Assembly (NCBI GenBank): GCA_949291675.1
Contig: CASEWR010000122.1
Coordinates: forward strand, 1-35,454
Direction of reading: 5' to 3'
DNA from: an uncultured Desulfovibrio sp.
Lineage (GTDB): Bacteria; Desulfobacterota; Desulfovibrionia; Desulfovibrionales; Desulfovibrionaceae
DNA length: 35,454 nucleotides
Shown here: positions 15,662 through 23,713 of the stretch, piece by piece
How the letters are laid out: each line of letters begins with the position of its first letter
How positions within the stretch are numbered: the first letter of the stretch is position 1
The notes under the pieces: generated by a model
What the model was told of the DNA's origin: nothing
What the model saw: the letters and a program-made list of their open reading frames with translations, nothing else
Database searches by the model: none
Made by a program: the position numbers and the translations under genes

Positions 15662-15921
15662 CTGCTCCCATGTACACGTTGCACGACACCCCAGGACCTC
15701 TCCCCTTCGTCCAACGCAGACGACGGAGCACCGCCACACGTTGTGTTTGTACAGGCGTGCTGCCCTCTCTGTCTCTATCAGACACGGAAGCCTGCTCCCT
15801 GGTGCGTGTTCGTCACATTCTGAAGCCTCGGCAGACTTCAGACGCATATGGCAAAACGCTGTCCACGTACACGTTGTACGACACATCCTGGGGCACAGTC
15901 TTGCGTCAGACGCATACAACG
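15662..15921. repeat. 126-bp sub-repeats, unit 1
   Basis: CTGCTCC landmarks at 15662 and 15792 (130 bases apart) begin diverged copies of the 126-bp sub-repeat that contains CGACAC, CCAGGACCTCT and CCCTTCGTCCAACGCAGACG. The second copy is only partly conserved. Confidence 0.6.
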
Positions 15922-16001
15922 AAGAAGCAATGACTCTCGTCACAGTACTACGGCAAATGTTGGGACTGCGTCAGTGTCCTGCGTCTCAACTGGCCCTCAA
16001 A

Positions 16002-16017
16002 TGTTTCACGTGAAACA
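16002..16017. promoter_or_regulatory. parS site 7 (perfect)
   Basis: Perfect 16-bp parS palindrome opening array unit 2, 659 bases after site 6. Confidence 0.92.
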
Positions 16018-16294
16018 TCCTGTCACTCCCTGGGCAATGTTTGACTGTATTGCGCCTTTGCGGAAACGATATTGCCAGTGGCTCCCCTTGTATTCGCATC
16101 TCCACGGCTAGAGCTCTGCTCAGTACTCCCCTTCTGGCTATCAGAGAACGTGCCGGTCAATGTCCTTGCGGGTGCGTTGACAGACTTTTCTCAACGTGCA
16201 GACACACAGGGCAGCAGGTCTGGAGGACCATTACGCTGTCTGGCGTCAAAGGCGGACGCAGCTCCCATTGTGCTACTTGTACGGACACACGAGT

Positions 16295-16672
16295 CTGCTC
16301 TCATGTACACGTTCCACGACACACCAGGACCTCTACCCTTCGTCCGACGCAGACGGGGGAGCACAGCCACGCGTTGCGTTTGCACAGGCATCATGCCCTC
16401 GTCTGTGTCAAACAAGATGTCTGCTCCCATGTACAAGTTGCACGACACACCAGGGCATCTACCCTTCGTCCAGCGCGGACGGCGGAGCACCGCCATACGT
16501 TGCGTTTGTACTGGCATCATGCCCTCGTCTGTGTCAAACAAGATGTCTGCTCCCATGTACAAGTTGCGCGACACACCAGGTCTTCTCCCCTTCGTCCAGC
16601 GCAGACGACGGAGCACCGCCCCGCGTTGCGTTTGTACTGGCATCCTGCTCCTTGTTTCTGTGGGACAGAGAC
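16295..16672. repeat. 126-bp sub-repeats, unit 2 (three copies)
   Basis: CTGCTC landmarks at 16295, 16421 and 16547 give an exact 126-bp period. The second and third copies are nearly identical (GTCTGTGTCAAACAAGATGT before the landmarks at 16421 and 16547), so this is the most recent local expansion in the array. Confidence 0.85.
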
Positions 16673-16752
16673 GACAAAACGCTGCCCCATACCCGTTGTA
16701 CGGCACTTCCTGGGGGCAGCGTCAGTGTCCGGCGTCTCCGCAGGCACCTGAA

Positions 16753-16768
16753 TGTTTCACGTGAAACA
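16753..16768. promoter_or_regulatory. parS site 8 (perfect)
   Basis: Perfect 16-bp parS palindrome opening array unit 3, 751 bases after site 7. Confidence 0.92.
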
Positions 16769-17048
16769 TCCTCGCACTCCCTGGACAATGTTTGACCGTT
16801 TTGTACCTTGCGGAAACGGCATTGCCAGTGACTCCTCTTGTATTCGCATCTCCACCGCTAGAGCTCTGCTCTGTACTCCCCTTCTGGCTATCAGAGAACG
16901 TGCCGGTCAATATCCTTGCTGAGCATTGACCAGCTTTTCCATTTTCAAAGTGCAGACACACAGGACAGGAGGTCTGGAGGACCATTTCCCCATCTGGCTG
17001 CAAAAGCAGACGCAGACCACAATGTGCTACTTGTACGGACACAGGAGT

Positions 17049-17301
17049 CTGCTCTCATGTACACGTTGCACGACACACCAGGACCTCTACCCTTCGTCCA
17101 ACGCAGACGACGGAGCACTGTCACTCGTTGTATTTGTACAGGCATCCTGTCCTCGTCTGTGTCAAACAAGGTGCCTGCTCCCATGTACGAATTGCACGAC
17201 ACACCAGGACCTCTACCCTTCGTCCAACGCAGACGGCGGAACACTGCCACACGTTGCGTTTGTACTGGCATCCTGCTCTCGTCCCTGTCAGGCACAGAAG
17301 T
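17049..17301. repeat. 126-bp sub-repeats, unit 3 (two copies)
   Basis: Landmarks at 17049, 17175 and 17302 (126 and 127 bases apart) delimit two copies. They share CACACCAGGACCTCTACCC and CCTTCGTCCAACGCAGACG. Confidence 0.8.
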
Positions 17302-17514
17302 CTGCACCCTGTAAGGCGTGTTCGTCACATTCTGAAGCCTCGACTGACATCAGACGCATATGACAAAACGCTGTCCGCGTACCCGTTGTACGACACATCC
17401 TGGGGCACAGTCTTGCGTCAGACGCATACAACGAAGAAGCAGTGACCCTCGTTACAGTACTACGGCAAATTTCGGGGGCAGCATCAGTGTCCGGCGTCTC
17501 TACTGGCCCCAGAG

Positions 17515-17530
17515 TGTTTCACGTGAAACA
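17515..17530. promoter_or_regulatory. parS site 9 (perfect)
   Basis: Perfect 16-bp parS palindrome opening array unit 4, 762 bases after site 8. Confidence 0.92.
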
Positions 17531-17724
17531 TCCCCGCACTCCCTGGACAATGTTTGACCGTTTTGTGCCTTGGGGAAACGGCATTGCCAGTGACTCCCCT
17601 CGTTTTCATAGCTCCGTTGCTTTCACAGTGCACACACAGGACAGGAGATCTGGAGGAACACTTCCTCGTCTGGCGGCAAAAGCAGACGCAGACCACAACG
17701 TGCTACTTGTACGGACACAGGAGT

Positions 17725-17978
17725 CTGCTCTCATGTACACGTTGCACGACACACCAGGACCTCTCCCCTTCGTCCAACGCAGACGACGGAGCACCGCCAC
17801 TCGTTGCATTTGCACAGGCATCCTGCCCTCGTCTGTGTCAGACACAGGAGGCTGCTCTCATGTACACGTTGTACGACACCCCAGGAACTCTCCCCGATGT
17901 CATACGCAGACGACGGAGCACCGCCACTCGTTGCAGTTGCACAGGCATCCCGCTCCCTGTCTCAGTCGGACAGAGACG
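17725..17978. repeat. 126-bp sub-repeats, unit 4 (two copies)
   Basis: Landmarks at 17725 and 17852 (127 bases apart) begin two copies. The second is more diverged, especially around 17890. Confidence 0.75.
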
Positions 17979-18055
17979 GCAAAACGCAGCCACGTACCCG
18001 TTGTACGGCACTTCCCGGAGCAGCGTCAGTATCCATTGTCTCTACAGCTCCAGAA

Positions 18056-18071
18056 TGTTCCACGTGAAACA
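18056..18071. promoter_or_regulatory. parS site 10 (one change)
   Basis: TGTTCCACGTGAAACA: one base differs from the other sites, at the position that is variable in the published parS consensus (TGTTNCACGTGAAACA). It closes array unit 4. Confidence 0.85.
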
Positions 18072-18198
18072 TTCGCACGTGTCCGTCCTGCGCTGTCCTG
18101 AAGCACACTGGCTTCCATCCTGACACCAGTGTCTGACTGCAGACGGTACATTTATCAGCTACTCCGGGAACATTTCTTATTTCGTGACAACAGTCTCA

Positions 18199-18214
18199 TG
18201 TTTCACGTGAAACA
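18199..18214. promoter_or_regulatory. parS site 11 (perfect)
   Basis: Perfect 16-bp parS palindrome beyond the array, with unrelated flanks. The rest of 18072-18365 shows no gene or other feature I can support. Confidence 0.9.
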
Positions 18215-18365
18215 CTCACACTGCTGCTGCGTCCATCCTTTTGGGCGGTGCGGAAAGCCGGCACTGCACAGAGATTGGCGCAGCATGGAGCGATCCCTGC
18301 CCTGCTCTTTTCCCCTGGGAGTAATGACACTCCCCCTGGCCATCCCATGCAGGGCGCGCACAGAA

Positions 18366-18403
18366 ACAAAAAAGCCCCGGAAGATGCCTATCCCTCCAGG
18401 GCT
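18366..18403 (-). terminator. Rho-independent terminator of the class II aldolase gene
   Basis: On the minus strand AGCCCTGGA (18403-18395) pairs with TCCGGGGCT (18381-18373), with one C-A mismatch, and is followed by a run of six T with one G then three more T. It lies 67 bases after the aldolase stop, so the transcript runs across parS site 12. Confidence 0.85.
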
Positions 18404-18431
18404 GATGAAATTCTCTGTTGTCGTCCGGGAC

Positions 18432-18447
18432 TGTTTCACGTGAAACA
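18432..18447. promoter_or_regulatory. parS site 12 (perfect), within a transcribed 3' region
   Basis: Perfect 16-bp parS palindrome located between the aldolase stop (18470) and its terminator (18403), so it is copied into the mRNA 3' end. It is the rightmost of the twelve sites. Confidence 0.9.
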
Positions 18448-18469
18448 GTCCGACATCGACTTCTGGTTC

Positions 18470-19138
18470 TCAGCTTAAGAAAAACAGCTGCGTCTGAGCA
18501 AGGTGTTCGTACTGCTCACACACGCCCAGAGCCTCGATGGCCGTCCTGCCCACCGTACACAGGCCATGCTGGCTCATAAAGACAGCCTTGATGGCCGGGT
18601 CTGCAAAGCCCTGTGCCGTTGTCTCTGCGAGATCCATGGTTCCCGGTGCACAGGCCTTTGTCATGACCAGACTTGCCCGCCATGCCTCGGACTCAAAGAG
18701 TGGCATGCGCAAATAGTCCTGCTCTGAGACGCGCAGGGACAGGGCCAGCATGGCTGCAGGATGCACATGGAGCACACAGCTGATATCCGGGCGCTTCTTG
18801 TAGATGGCCACATGCATGGCAGTCTCACTGGAGAGCTTCGGGCCGCGGATGCAGACACCTTCTGCATCAGACAGGGCAATGTCACCGAGCTGCAGATGGC
18901 CCTTGGCCACACAGGTTCCGGTGACAAGCAGGACATAGCCGGTGGGCGTGTCTGCCGCAAGACGCATGCTCATATTCCCGTTGAAGCCACGCATAAACCC
19001 GCTCTGCCAGGCATCGCGACAGGCAGCCTGCATATCTGCCAGCGCACAGCCACAGGCCTTCTTGTCTGCACCAAGCTGTGCAAACTCCCTGTGCTTCATA
19101 TCAATGGCATCAAGCCATTCCCTGAATACCTGTTTCAT
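18470..19138 (-). CDS. Class II aldolase/adducin family protein
   Basis: A 222-residue zinc-dependent aldolase-fold protein of the fuculose-1-phosphate aldolase / ribulose-5-phosphate 4-epimerase family. Seen motifs are GFNGNMSMR (phosphate binding), TGTCVAKGHL, GPKLSSETAMHVAIYKKRPD (SSE loop with the conserved glutamate), CVLHVHPAAM (two zinc-ligand histidines) and SQHGLCTVG (third histidine). All residues expected for an active enzyme are present. Its substrate cannot be fixed: fuculose-phosphate, methylthioribulose-phosphate and other sugar phosphates are all possible. It starts 12 bases after the thiL stop, so it is probably co-transcribed with thiL. A proper terminator follows it, with parS site 12 in between. 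Confidence 0.87.
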   Translation of the reverse strand: MKQVFREWLDAIDMKHREFAQLGADKKACGCALADMQAACRDAWQSGFMRGFNGNMSMRLAADTPTGYVLLVTGTCVAKGHLQLGDIALSDAEGVCIRGPKLSSETAMHVAIYKKRPDISCVLHVHPAAMLALSLRVSEQDYLRMPLFESEAWRASLVMTKACAPGTMDLAETTAQGFADPAIKAVFMSQHGLCTVGRTAIEALGVCEQYEHLAQTQLFFLS

Positions 19139-19149
19139 GCCTGCCTCCC

Positions 19150-20169
19150 TCAGCTGGAGAAATGATCAAAGCCTGTGAGTGCGTCCACTGGTTCCTTGTT
19201 GCAGAAGATTCTGTCCCCCTCGGTGACCACGCCGATTTCCCAGAAGTCCGGGATGGCCGCGTGCAGGGCCACCAGCATGTCAGGGGCGCAGCTGCCCAGC
19301 AGGGCATAATCATCACCGCCCAACAGGGCCTCATGGACAGGGTTCCTGCCATTTCTGCTGCACCAGGTGACCAGCTCCTTATGGAGCAGACCGGCAGGAA
19401 TGAGCAGTTCAGCCCCAAGGCTCTGTCCTTCTTCATCCCAGACGCCGGTTTCGCCGGTGAGGCCCAGCAGACGGGGCAGGTCACGGGCAATGCCGTCAGA
19501 GAGATCCATGAGCGCAGGTGGTCTGGCATTCATGCCCACGCGGGCAAGCATCAGACCTGCATCCACCCTGGGCTCAGGCTTGAGCAGCGCCTGGCAGGCA
19601 TTGGGATAGTCCTCAAAGGCAGCACGACCACGCTTTTCCAGCTCATACAGGCCTGCCCTGGCAAGGCCTATGGCGCCCACGATAAAGATGGAGTCACCAG
19701 GCATGGAGCCTGCACGGGAGAGGAAGCCCCCTACCCCGACCACTTCGCCAAAGACTGTGATGGAGACAGTAAGCTTGTCGGTTCTGGACAAGTCACCGCC
19801 AATAAGACCCAGGCCGTAGCGTGCGGCAAGGGAGCCCATGCCGTCAAAAAAGGCATTGAGCCACACAGGGTCAATGTTTCCCGGCAGCCCCAAGTTCAGG
19901 GTAAAGGCAAGAGGACGGGAGCCGCAGGCAGCAAGGTCGCTGATATTGCAGGCCAGGGCCTTGTGGCCGATTTCCTCTGCAGTGGCATAGGACGTTCTGA
20001 AATGCACGTCCTCAAGAAAGAGATCACTGCTGATGGACAGCGGCTTTCCTGCGGGCAGCAGGGCGCAGTCATCCCCGCGTCCGACAAGGATTCCGGGACG
20101 CCGTAAGGGGAAATAGCGTCTGAGTGTATTGAGTATGTCGTCCTCTGATCCAAATGGCCCTGCTGGCAT
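19150..20169 (-). CDS. thiL: Thiamine-monophosphate kinase
   Basis: ThiL phosphorylates thiamine monophosphate to thiamine diphosphate with ATP, the last step in making the coenzyme. The 339-residue protein has the expected metal and nucleotide motifs in order: GRGDDCALLP, SSDLFLEDVHFRTSY, IGHKALACNISDLAACG, LIGGDLSRTDKL, LMDLSDGIARDLPRL and LGGDDYALLG. The N-terminal SEDDIL is the usual family start. The length is normal. ATG 20169 has GGAG nearby (GGAGTGACGT before the start). It sits between the helicase gene, 63 bases upstream, and the class II aldolase gene, 12 bases downstream, all in the same direction. No thiamine riboswitch was recognised upstream. Confidence 0.93.
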   Translation of the reverse strand: MPAGPFGSEDDILNTLRRYFPLRRPGILVGRGDDCALLPAGKPLSISSDLFLEDVHFRTSYATAEEIGHKALACNISDLAACGSRPLAFTLNLGLPGNIDPVWLNAFFDGMGSLAARYGLGLIGGDLSRTDKLTVSITVFGEVVGVGGFLSRAGSMPGDSIFIVGAIGLARAGLYELEKRGRAAFEDYPNACQALLKPEPRVDAGLMLARVGMNARPPALMDLSDGIARDLPRLLGLTGETGVWDEEGQSLGAELLIPAGLLHKELVTWCSRNGRNPVHEALLGGDDYALLGSCAPDMLVALHAAIPDFWEIGVVTEGDRIFCNKEPVDALTGFDHFSS

Positions 20170-20184
20170 ACGTCACTCCTTCAG

Positions 20185-20205
20185 TCCCCTGCCTTCTGCA
20201 GGGGA
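20185..20205 (-). terminator. Hairpin between the helicase gene and thiL
   Basis: TCCCCTGC and GCAGGGGA form a perfect 8-bp stem with a five-base loop, 28 bases after the helicase stop. On the minus strand no T run follows; the thiL ribosome binding site comes next. It may be a weak terminator, a processing site or a leader structure. Confidence 0.4.
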
Positions 20206-20232
20206 CGGCCTCGCAATGCTCGCCCGAAAAAG

Positions 20233-22539
20233 TTACTTCTTCACGAAGAGATAGGATGCGATGATGGTCTTGGTACCAAGCACAGGGAAGGAAACCTTCA
20301 GCTGATTGCCTTCCTGGACTGAGAGAATGCGTCCCTCACCGAACATGCGATGCTGACATGTCTTTATCCTGCCTGCCCGGATCTCGTCCATAACTTCAGT
20401 CGCAGGAACAAGGGAGCCCCTGTCCTCTGGCACACAGGCAGCCGGCTCGGCATAGCTGTGCCTGCCCGCCTTTGCGGCAGCACGTTCCTTTTGCTGCACA
20501 AGCTCGTTGAGCTTGCGCTGAACATTTTCCAGCTGCTCGCGCAATTCGTCTACTGAGGCAGCCTTTGAGGCGGAACCTGATGCAGAAGTTTCGGAGAAAG
20601 GTACTGCCGCTTCGGGCTTTTTGGCCCGCAGACCAGTGAGCCTGCCGGAGGCTGTCCCCTTGGCATCATCCACATCTTCAGCGTCCAGTTCCTCAAGGAA
20701 GGTGCTCATGCTGCAGTAGCTGTCGCCACCGCCATAGGAAGCCTGGGATTCCGAATAGCCGTACCAGTAGAGCTCCAGATTATCCTTAGCTCTGGTACAG
20801 GCCACATACATGAGCCTGCGCTCCTCCTCCATGATATCACCGCGGGACAGCGCAAAGCGCGAGGGCAGCTTGCCATCCACAAGGTCAATGACAAAGACGT
20901 GCTTCCACTCCAGGCCCTTGGCAGAGTGTATGGTGGAGAGCACAACGTCATCCTCGCTCTTCTCTTCCCTGTCCACGCTGTCGAGCAGCACTTCGGCAAG
21001 AAAGAGGTCCAGGTGCTCTGCCCTGCCGGCCAGAGTCTTGAGTTCATTGAGGCCAAGACGGCGCGCAGGGCTGTCTTCAGGATAGAGCTCCGTCAGATGC
21101 GGGTCATAGATATCCAGAACCCTGTCCACGATGTCCTCTGGGGACAGGGCGGCGTTGCGCATGGCAGCAAGCTCGTCAATTTCCTGGAACAAATTCGGGT
21201 AGGACTTGCGATGCCTGGCTTCTGCCTCTGTGCCGAGGCCATGTAAAATCTTTTCCGCAGTCTTGATGCCGATTTTGGGCTGCATGCAGGCTATGCGTGT
21301 GAAGGAAGGCAGATCGTCAGGATTGACGATGAAATGCAGATAGGCCATGAGGTCCTTCACGTGAGCTGCTTCCTGATAGCGCAGGCCGCCGTACTTTTTG
21401 TAGGAAATGCCCTTGCCGGTCAGTGCTGCCTCAAGCTGATAGGACTGATAGCCGGAGCGGAAGAGCACTGCGATCTCATGGGGCGGCACGGTCTCCAGCA
21501 GTGCGCTGATCCTGCTGGCCACGCAGGAGGCCTGGTCGCCATCTGTGCGGCACTGTACCACGCGCACAGGGTCCCCGCCCGCGCGGAAGGCTGTCAGTGT
21601 CTTTTCATAGCCTTCCTTTGCAAAGCTCATGATCTTGTTGGCAACCTGGAGCACAGGCTGCACGGAGCGGTAGTTCTCTTCCAGGGCAACAATTTGTGTG
21701 CCTGGAAAAATCTTGGGGAAATCCAGAATATTGCGCACTGTAGCGCCGCGGAAGGCATAGATGGACTGGGCTTCGTCGCCAACAGCCATGACCGAGCGAT
21801 CTCCTTCCGGTCTGCCTGCCAGAAGCTGAAGGATGCGCGCCTGCACAAGATTGGTATCCTGATACTCGTCCACCAGGATGTGCTTGTACTGTCCCTGCAG
21901 CGTGTAGCGCAGGGCCTGATCTGTGTGCAGCAGCTCCTCAAGTTCAAAGAGCAGGTCATCATAGTCCAGAAGATAGTTGGCGCGCTTGTAGTCTGTATAG
22001 CGCCCGGCAACTGCCTCCAGAGCCCTGGCATAGTGCAAGAGCTGCGGAGAGTCCCTGGTCAGGATGTCCTGAAGTTCCACTTCCTTGTTGCGGGCCTTGC
22101 TGATGATGCCCACAATGGCCTGGGCCTTGGGAAAGCCGCGCGTGCCCTTGCCGACGCCGGCATCTTCCTTGCAGCGCTTGATGATTTCCTGCTGATCCGC
22201 GCTGTCCAGGACAGAAAAATTGTGCTCCATAAGCCAGGCAGGCTTGTACTGGCGCAAGATCCGGTAGGCAAAGGCATGAAAGGTGCCGCCATACAGGCCG
22301 CGCAGCTCTGCCCCCAAGAGCTCCGTGGCCCTGTCCAGCATTTCCCTGGCAGCCTTGCGGGTAAAGGTCAGAAGAACAATGTTCCAGGGATCAACACCGT
22401 GCTCCACAAGCCAGGCAAGACGGTAGACAATGGTGCGGGTCTTGCCTGTGCCTGCACCGGCAATGACCAGCATGGGGCCGTTGGGGGCTGATACCACCTT
22501 GTACTGTGCTGTATTCAGAAGCTCACTGTAGTCCAGCAT
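20233..22539 (-). CDS. uvrD: UvrD/PcrA-type ATP-dependent DNA helicase
   Basis: A 768-residue superfamily 1A 3'-5' helicase acting in repair and replication-transcription conflicts. Motifs in order: Q-motif region LLNTAQYKVV, Walker A IAGAGTGKT, motif Ia LLTFTRKAAREM, Walker B ILVDEYQDTN, motif III VGDEAQSIYAFRGA, motif IV ALEENYRS, motif V VLSTIHSAKGLEWKHVF and motif VI EEERRLMYVACTRAKDNL. The C-terminal tail has a coiled coil (DELREQLENVQRKLNELVQQ). It ends in HRMFGEGRILSVQEGNQLKV and a following FPVLGTK segment, which looks like the Tudor-like domain by which PcrA/UvrD contacts RNA polymerase. ATG 22539 follows GGAG. PcrA would be an equally good name. The following gene, thiL, is 63 bases away. 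Confidence 0.93.
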   Translation of the reverse strand: MLDYSELLNTAQYKVVSAPNGPMLVIAGAGTGKTRTIVYRLAWLVEHGVDPWNIVLLTFTRKAAREMLDRATELLGAELRGLYGGTFHAFAYRILRQYKPAWLMEHNFSVLDSADQQEIIKRCKEDAGVGKGTRGFPKAQAIVGIISKARNKEVELQDILTRDSPQLLHYARALEAVAGRYTDYKRANYLLDYDDLLFELEELLHTDQALRYTLQGQYKHILVDEYQDTNLVQARILQLLAGRPEGDRSVMAVGDEAQSIYAFRGATVRNILDFPKIFPGTQIVALEENYRSVQPVLQVANKIMSFAKEGYEKTLTAFRAGGDPVRVVQCRTDGDQASCVASRISALLETVPPHEIAVLFRSGYQSYQLEAALTGKGISYKKYGGLRYQEAAHVKDLMAYLHFIVNPDDLPSFTRIACMQPKIGIKTAEKILHGLGTEAEARHRKSYPNLFQEIDELAAMRNAALSPEDIVDRVLDIYDPHLTELYPEDSPARRLGLNELKTLAGRAEHLDLFLAEVLLDSVDREEKSEDDVVLSTIHSAKGLEWKHVFVIDLVDGKLPSRFALSRGDIMEEERRLMYVACTRAKDNLELYWYGYSESQASYGGGDSYCSMSTFLEELDAEDVDDAKGTASGRLTGLRAKKPEAAVPFSETSASGSASKAASVDELREQLENVQRKLNELVQQKERAAAKAGRHSYAEPAACVPEDRGSLVPATEVMDEIRAGRIKTCQHRMFGEGRILSVQEGNQLKVSFPVLGTKTIIASYLFVKK

Positions 22540-22639
22540 TGTTTCTCCATTCCTGTCGTGTGTCGTCTGCCCTGTTCAAGACGGGCTGCCCCGAAGGACA
22601 GCCCGCAAAATATCGCCCTCTTTTCCCGCCAGGTTCCCG

Positions 22640-23149
22640 TCAGGAGAGCGCCTTCTCGTGCAGCGCCTGTCTGCGCTCGCGCAGGAGAGCAAACCAGCCT
22701 CTGCCGGATTTGCTGAAGAAGAAGATCACGGCAGCAAGGTCCATGAGCAGGGAGAGCAGACGGCTCACAAAGAAGCCCTGGGAGAAGACAAAGAGGTCTG
22801 CCCCGTACCAGGCAAGGAAGCCTGCGTTCACAAGGGTCAGCACACTGACCACATAGAGCGGCCAGCGGTAGCAGCGGCTCAACAGAAAGCCAAGCCCTCC
22901 CTCCAGCACTGCTGCGATAACCATCTGCACGATGACCACACGCAGATGCCGGAACTCGTCTGCTGCTGCCTCAGCCCACTGCACTTCACCGGTAATGATG
23001 AGGAAGACCAGGGCCACGGCACAGGCCGCATAGAGAAAGACGACGCCGAAGCGCACATTTTCGGGCTTGTCCGGCAGAGGCGGCAACTTCACCGACTCCT
23101 GTTCCAGTTTTTCCCTGTACCTGCGTGCCCGCTGAAAACTTGCTGCCAT
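22640..23149 (-). CDS. Predicted inner-membrane protein, four transmembrane helices
   Basis: A 169-residue protein starting at ATG 23149 with AGGAGA upstream; the frame continues further but without a ribosome site. After a basic N-terminus (MAASFQRARRYREKLEQE) there are four hydrophobic segments: FGVVFLYAACAVALVFLII, VVIVQMVIAAVLEGGLGFLL, PLYVVSVLTLVNAGFLAWYG and LLSLLMDLAAVIFFF. The C-terminus is basic (RGWFALLRERRQALHEKAL) and probably cytoplasmic. No family is recognised. It lies between the helicase gene and a hypothetical protein gene, all on the minus strand with gaps of 60-100 bases. Confidence 0.7.
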   Translation of the reverse strand: MAASFQRARRYREKLEQESVKLPPLPDKPENVRFGVVFLYAACAVALVFLIITGEVQWAEAAADEFRHLRVVIVQMVIAAVLEGGLGFLLSRCYRWPLYVVSVLTLVNAGFLAWYGADLFVFSQGFFVSRLLSLLMDLAAVIFFFSKSGRGWFALLRERRQALHEKALS

Positions 23150-23210
23150 GTGATCTCCTGGTCCTGTCCTGAATGTCTTCAGTCTGCCTGTTCTGTCCCT
23201 GAGAGACGGC

Positions 23211-23711
23211 CTAGTGCTCGTGGCGCAGCAGCTCTGCCTTGAGCTCGTCGCGAATCTGCACTGCCTGCTCGCTCTCACACCACTGGGTGAAGGCGTTCTG
23301 CCAGCCGGCAAAATCAAGGAAGTTCTGCTCCAGTGCCTTTTCGTAGGCCTGAACCCAGATGTTGAACAGCTGCAGGCCTATCTGGAAGGCATGGGTATCG
23401 AAATAGGCAGCCACAGAGCCGGTGGGGATGAGATCGCCCTCGTAGTGATCCCTGATGAAGTTACAGACAGCGTTACGGGAAACATCCAAAGACAGCTCCC
23501 TGCCGTTGAGCTCTTCCGCCATGGACAGAAATTCCGGGAAACGTTCGCGGATGCGATCCAGTCCCTTCTCCGGAATGGCAATGGAGAGCACATACTTGCC
23601 CTCGCTCACCTCGTCTTCCCTGAGAAAATAGAAACGCAGCCAGTTCTCGAACATCACCGAGTCAAGCATGGCTGCAACGGCCTTGTGAAAGCGTTCCTGC
23701 TCTGCGGGCAT
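23211..23711 (-). CDS. Hypothetical soluble protein
   Basis: A 166-residue, acidic, mostly helical protein with no signal peptide or membrane segment. I recognise no domain. Visible features are MFENWLRFYFLREDE near the start, SLDVSRNAVCNFIRDHYEGD in the middle, and a Trp/Phe-rich helical end (QNFLDFAGWQNAFTQWCESE). The ATG lies two bases after the stop of the SpsF-like gene, with GGAG inside that gene's end, so the two are translationally linked. That link suggests, but does not show, a shared role. The composition fits its neighbours. Confidence 0.75.
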   Translation of the reverse strand: MPAEQERFHKAVAAMLDSVMFENWLRFYFLREDEVSEGKYVLSIAIPEKGLDRIRERFPEFLSMAEELNGRELSLDVSRNAVCNFIRDHYEGDLIPTGSVAAYFDTHAFQIGLQLFNIWVQAYEKALEQNFLDFAGWQNAFTQWCESEQAVQIRDELKAELLRHEH

Positions 23712-23713
23712 GA

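Larger units (their letters stand above)
15343..18071. repeat. 2.7-kb non-coding higher-order repeat array bounded by parS sites
   Basis: Four tandem units, each beginning with a parS site: 15343-16001 (659 bp), 16002-16752 (751), 16753-17514 (762) and 17515-18055 (541), closed by site 10. All share a post-parS module (ATCC, CACTCCCTGG, CAATGTTTGACC, GGAAACGGCATTGCCAGTG; shortened in unit 4) and a pre-parS module (CAGTGTCCGGCGTCTC). Unit ends alternate. Units 1 and 3 share a segment containing CATCCTGGGGCACAGTCTTG, near 15890 and 17395. Units 2 and 4 share a different segment containing ACCCGTTGTACGGCACTTCC. This A-B-A'-B' order implies duplication of a two-unit block. Stop-free frames occur on both strands because the internal repeat is a multiple of three; none looks like a protein. 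Confidence 0.85.

Noticed and set aside
16041..16764. Long open frames of 230-236 codons in the repeat array
   Set aside because: Several frames on both strands are open at once because the 126-bp repeat is a multiple of three and lacks stops. There is no ribosome binding site, and the composition (Arg/Thr/Ser/Cys-rich) is unlike a protein.
15343..18071. CRISPR array
   Set aside because: Repeats are far longer than CRISPR repeats (126 bp and 540-760 bp), spacers are not unique, and no cas genes are present.
16916..18123. Further open frames through array units 3 and 4
   Set aside because: Same repeat artefact; overlapping frames read the parS sites as VSRET/FHVKH and none resembles a known family.
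21352..21366. Possible thirteenth parS in the helicase gene (CCTTCACGTGAGCTG)
   Set aside because: Only the central TTCACGTGA matches; both outer arms differ, and it lies inside conserved coding sequence.
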